Shown piece after piece: positions 63,036 through 64,000 of a stretch of DNA of 64,000 bases (positions are counted from its first letter, which is position 1; each line of letters opens with the position of its first letter). The notes below the pieces were generated by a model. The model saw nothing but the letters and a program-made list of their open reading frames with translations, searched no databases and was not told the DNA's origin. This stretch comes from Hymenobacter qilianensis (GTDB taxonomy: Bacteria; Bacteroidota; Bacteroidia; Cytophagales; Hymenobacteraceae), in contig NZ_CP060784.1 in the NCBI RefSeq assembly GCF_014489555.1, forward strand, positions 3,866,001-3,930,000, in the 5' to 3' direction. Position numbers and translations under genes: made by a program.

Positions 63036-63109
63036 GGCGGGGTAGCTCAGTTGGTTAGAGCACAGGATTCATAACCCTGAGGTCACGAGTTCAACTCTCG
63101 TCCCCGCTA
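63036..63109 (+). tRNA. tRNA-Met (CAT)
   Basis: 74 nt. Acceptor stem GGCGGGG / CCCCGCT, D arm GCTC-AGTTGGTTA-GAGC, anticodon loop TTCATAA with CAT, and T arm ACGAG-TTCAACT-CTCGT. The CCA end is not encoded. The CAT anticodon could also be initiator Met or, after lysidine modification, Ile; the G1-U72 wobble pair argues against a typical initiator, which has a mismatch, so elongator Met is most likely. Confidence 0.93.
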
Positions 63110-63113
63110 CAAG

Positions 63114-63146
63114 AAAAGGCCTTCCTAACATAGGAAGGCCTTTTTT
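63114..63146 (+). terminator. Terminator of tRNA-Met
   Basis: AAGGCCTTCCTA / TAGGAAGGCCTT with a 3-nt loop, followed by TTTTTT. Confidence 0.92.
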
Positions 63147-63555
63147 GCTTTTCCGGGAGATATTTTGAATAGTTCCCTTGTTCAAATCTGAACATACTCG
63201 ACCTTTCACTACAGCACCAGGCTTTGCTCTTTTTAAGGGGACGTTCAACTAGCATCGCCTTACCCTGCTGAGGTTCTATGGATACTCAATCTTCCAAATC
63301 TGATTTATCGTTAGTCTTATTCATCATTCATCGGGCGATTATCAAGGTTCTATAGTAAATCAGTAAGTATAAACAGATAAGCATAGACAGATGAATATAA
63401 TATTCCAACCCACCCATGCATTGTTCAGCATTGGCAAGAAGTTTTTAAGGAGTCATCATTATAATTTGAATCACTATAATACTCTAAAACATACAAATGT
63501 CCCACCTTTCACTACGACGCACTAAACTAGTTTCAAAAAATATTTGCGACATCTA
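63147..63555. other. A/T-rich intergenic stretch without a recognisable gene
   Basis: About 400 bp of A/T-rich DNA between the tRNA terminator and the tandem promoters. I see no coding frame with family character, no clear repeat and no C6 motif copy. It may hold upstream activating sequence for the promoters that follow. Confidence 0.6.
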
Positions 63556-63585
63556 TTGCATTGTTAAGAGACATTTTTACCTTTG
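63556..63585 (+). promoter_or_regulatory. Promoter P1 of the presumed rRNA operon
   Basis: TTG at 63556-63558, 19 nt, TACCTTTG at 63578-63585. A GACTCC / GGAGTC hairpin follows the start at 63603-63620. Confidence 0.65.
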
Positions 63586-63646
63586 CACCCCGATCACAGA
63601 AAGACTCCATACGGGAGTCGCAAGCTGAAAAAATATTTAAATTTTT

Positions 63647-63677
63647 TTTGGTTTATCGATAAGGGTTTCTACCTTTG
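63647..63677 (+). promoter_or_regulatory. Promoter P2 of the presumed rRNA operon
   Basis: TTTG at 63647-63650, 19 nt, TACCTTTG at 63670-63677, followed by CACCCCC as after P1. Both promoters have the same spacing and the same bases after the -7 box. Confidence 0.7.
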
Positions 63678-64000
63678 CACCCCCAATCAGAAAGAAGCTT
63701 TGTACGAAAGCAAATTTCCTGGTGGTTAAGCGAACTAATAACATTGAGTAAGCTGTTTGTTAAAAGCTCGTTATGAGTTTAAGAACACCAGCAAAAAGAG
63801 GTTCCGGCTAGTGGAGGGAAAGGGCTATGGGAGTAGCGGCAAGGTTAGCTCAACAGGAGCTGGCGCACGTTCTTTGAATGATTGGAAAAGACAAATTGGT
63901 AAGGCTGCCGGCGGTAGGCAACTACCCACGGTAGCAAGCGTAACAAACGAGTTCAACACAAAGAGTTGGATCAAGCACTCGACAGCAGCTTAGGTTCGCC
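63678..64000 (+). other. Presumed leader of an rRNA operon
   Basis: The last 320 bp behind P1 and P2 include GTTCTTTGAATGATTGGAAA at 63869, which resembles the boxA-containing leader found ahead of 16S genes in Bacteroidota. The 16S gene itself is not in the window. A 78-codon open frame (63757-63993) crosses this stretch but has basic, repeat-free, unrecognisable content, and I do not count it as a gene. Confidence 0.5.

Noticed and set aside
63757..63993. A 78-codon open frame near the right end
   Set aside because: It lies in the presumed rRNA leader behind two promoters, crosses the boxA-like element, and its product has no recognisable pattern.

Overview
The window comes from a Bacteroidota chromosome, most likely Cytophagales / Hymenobacter-like. 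The signs are Bacteroidetes-type promoters (TTG - about 19 to 21 nt - TAnnTTTG) at a tRNA, an apparent rRNA leader, a toxin-antitoxin pair and several operons; few clear Shine-Dalgarno sites; TonB-dependent outer-membrane barrels; a subtilase with a type IX secretion sorting domain; a bacterial H1-like histone; a serine-palmitoyltransferase-like enzyme; a one-gene bifunctional hisB and a fused hisIE; and a compact primary sigma factor. The genus is inferred from overall character, not from a database match.

Layout. 1-9.3 kb: a transporter-like membrane protein fused to HEAT repeats (cut by the left edge), a YitT protein, a histidine kinase with a membrane-protein partner, two paralogous lipoproteins, a PAP2 phosphatase, and a LAB_N protein with a GT2 glycosyltransferase. 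9.5-18.2 kb: a complete histidine operon on the minus strand (hisG-D-C-B-H-A-F-lipoprotein-IE), preceded by a candidate His-rich leader peptide (HHLHHGHH) and with palindromic repeats in four of its gaps. 18.4-22.9 kb: plus-strand genes for a DUF2911 protein, a Crp/Fnr regulator, a fatty acid hydroxylase, an HTH-membrane protein and a two-lobed aspartic protease. 22.9-35.9 kb: a TonB receptor coupled to rpe, a RES/Xre toxin-antitoxin pair, a secreted subtilase, mnmA, a TrpF-like protein without its catalytic residues, trmB and folC. 36-44.6 kb: an envelope cluster of a large TPR protein, an outer-membrane barrel, an HU-like/SPOR protein, ExbB, ExbD and TonB. 44.8-63.1 kb: mostly housekeeping genes (holA, tyrS, accC, bshB1, trxB, rpoD, pnp, rpsO, lptG) plus the sphingolipid enzyme, the histone and tRNA-Met. 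The right end holds tandem promoters and what looks like the leader of an rRNA operon whose 16S gene would lie just outside.

Two features cut across the genes. First, a short motif, about AAAWNGCCCCCCAG, occurs some 50 times (about once per 1.3 kb), in both orientations, inside genes and between them; inverted pairs of it form several terminators. That distribution resembles the DNA uptake sequences of Neisseria and Pasteurellaceae. Second, twelve genes are broken by sixteen single-base frameshifts. Every one lies in a G/C run one base short, and adding one base restores the family sequence, so these look like sequence errors rather than pseudogenes. I annotated those genes as single reading frames and marked the break in each.
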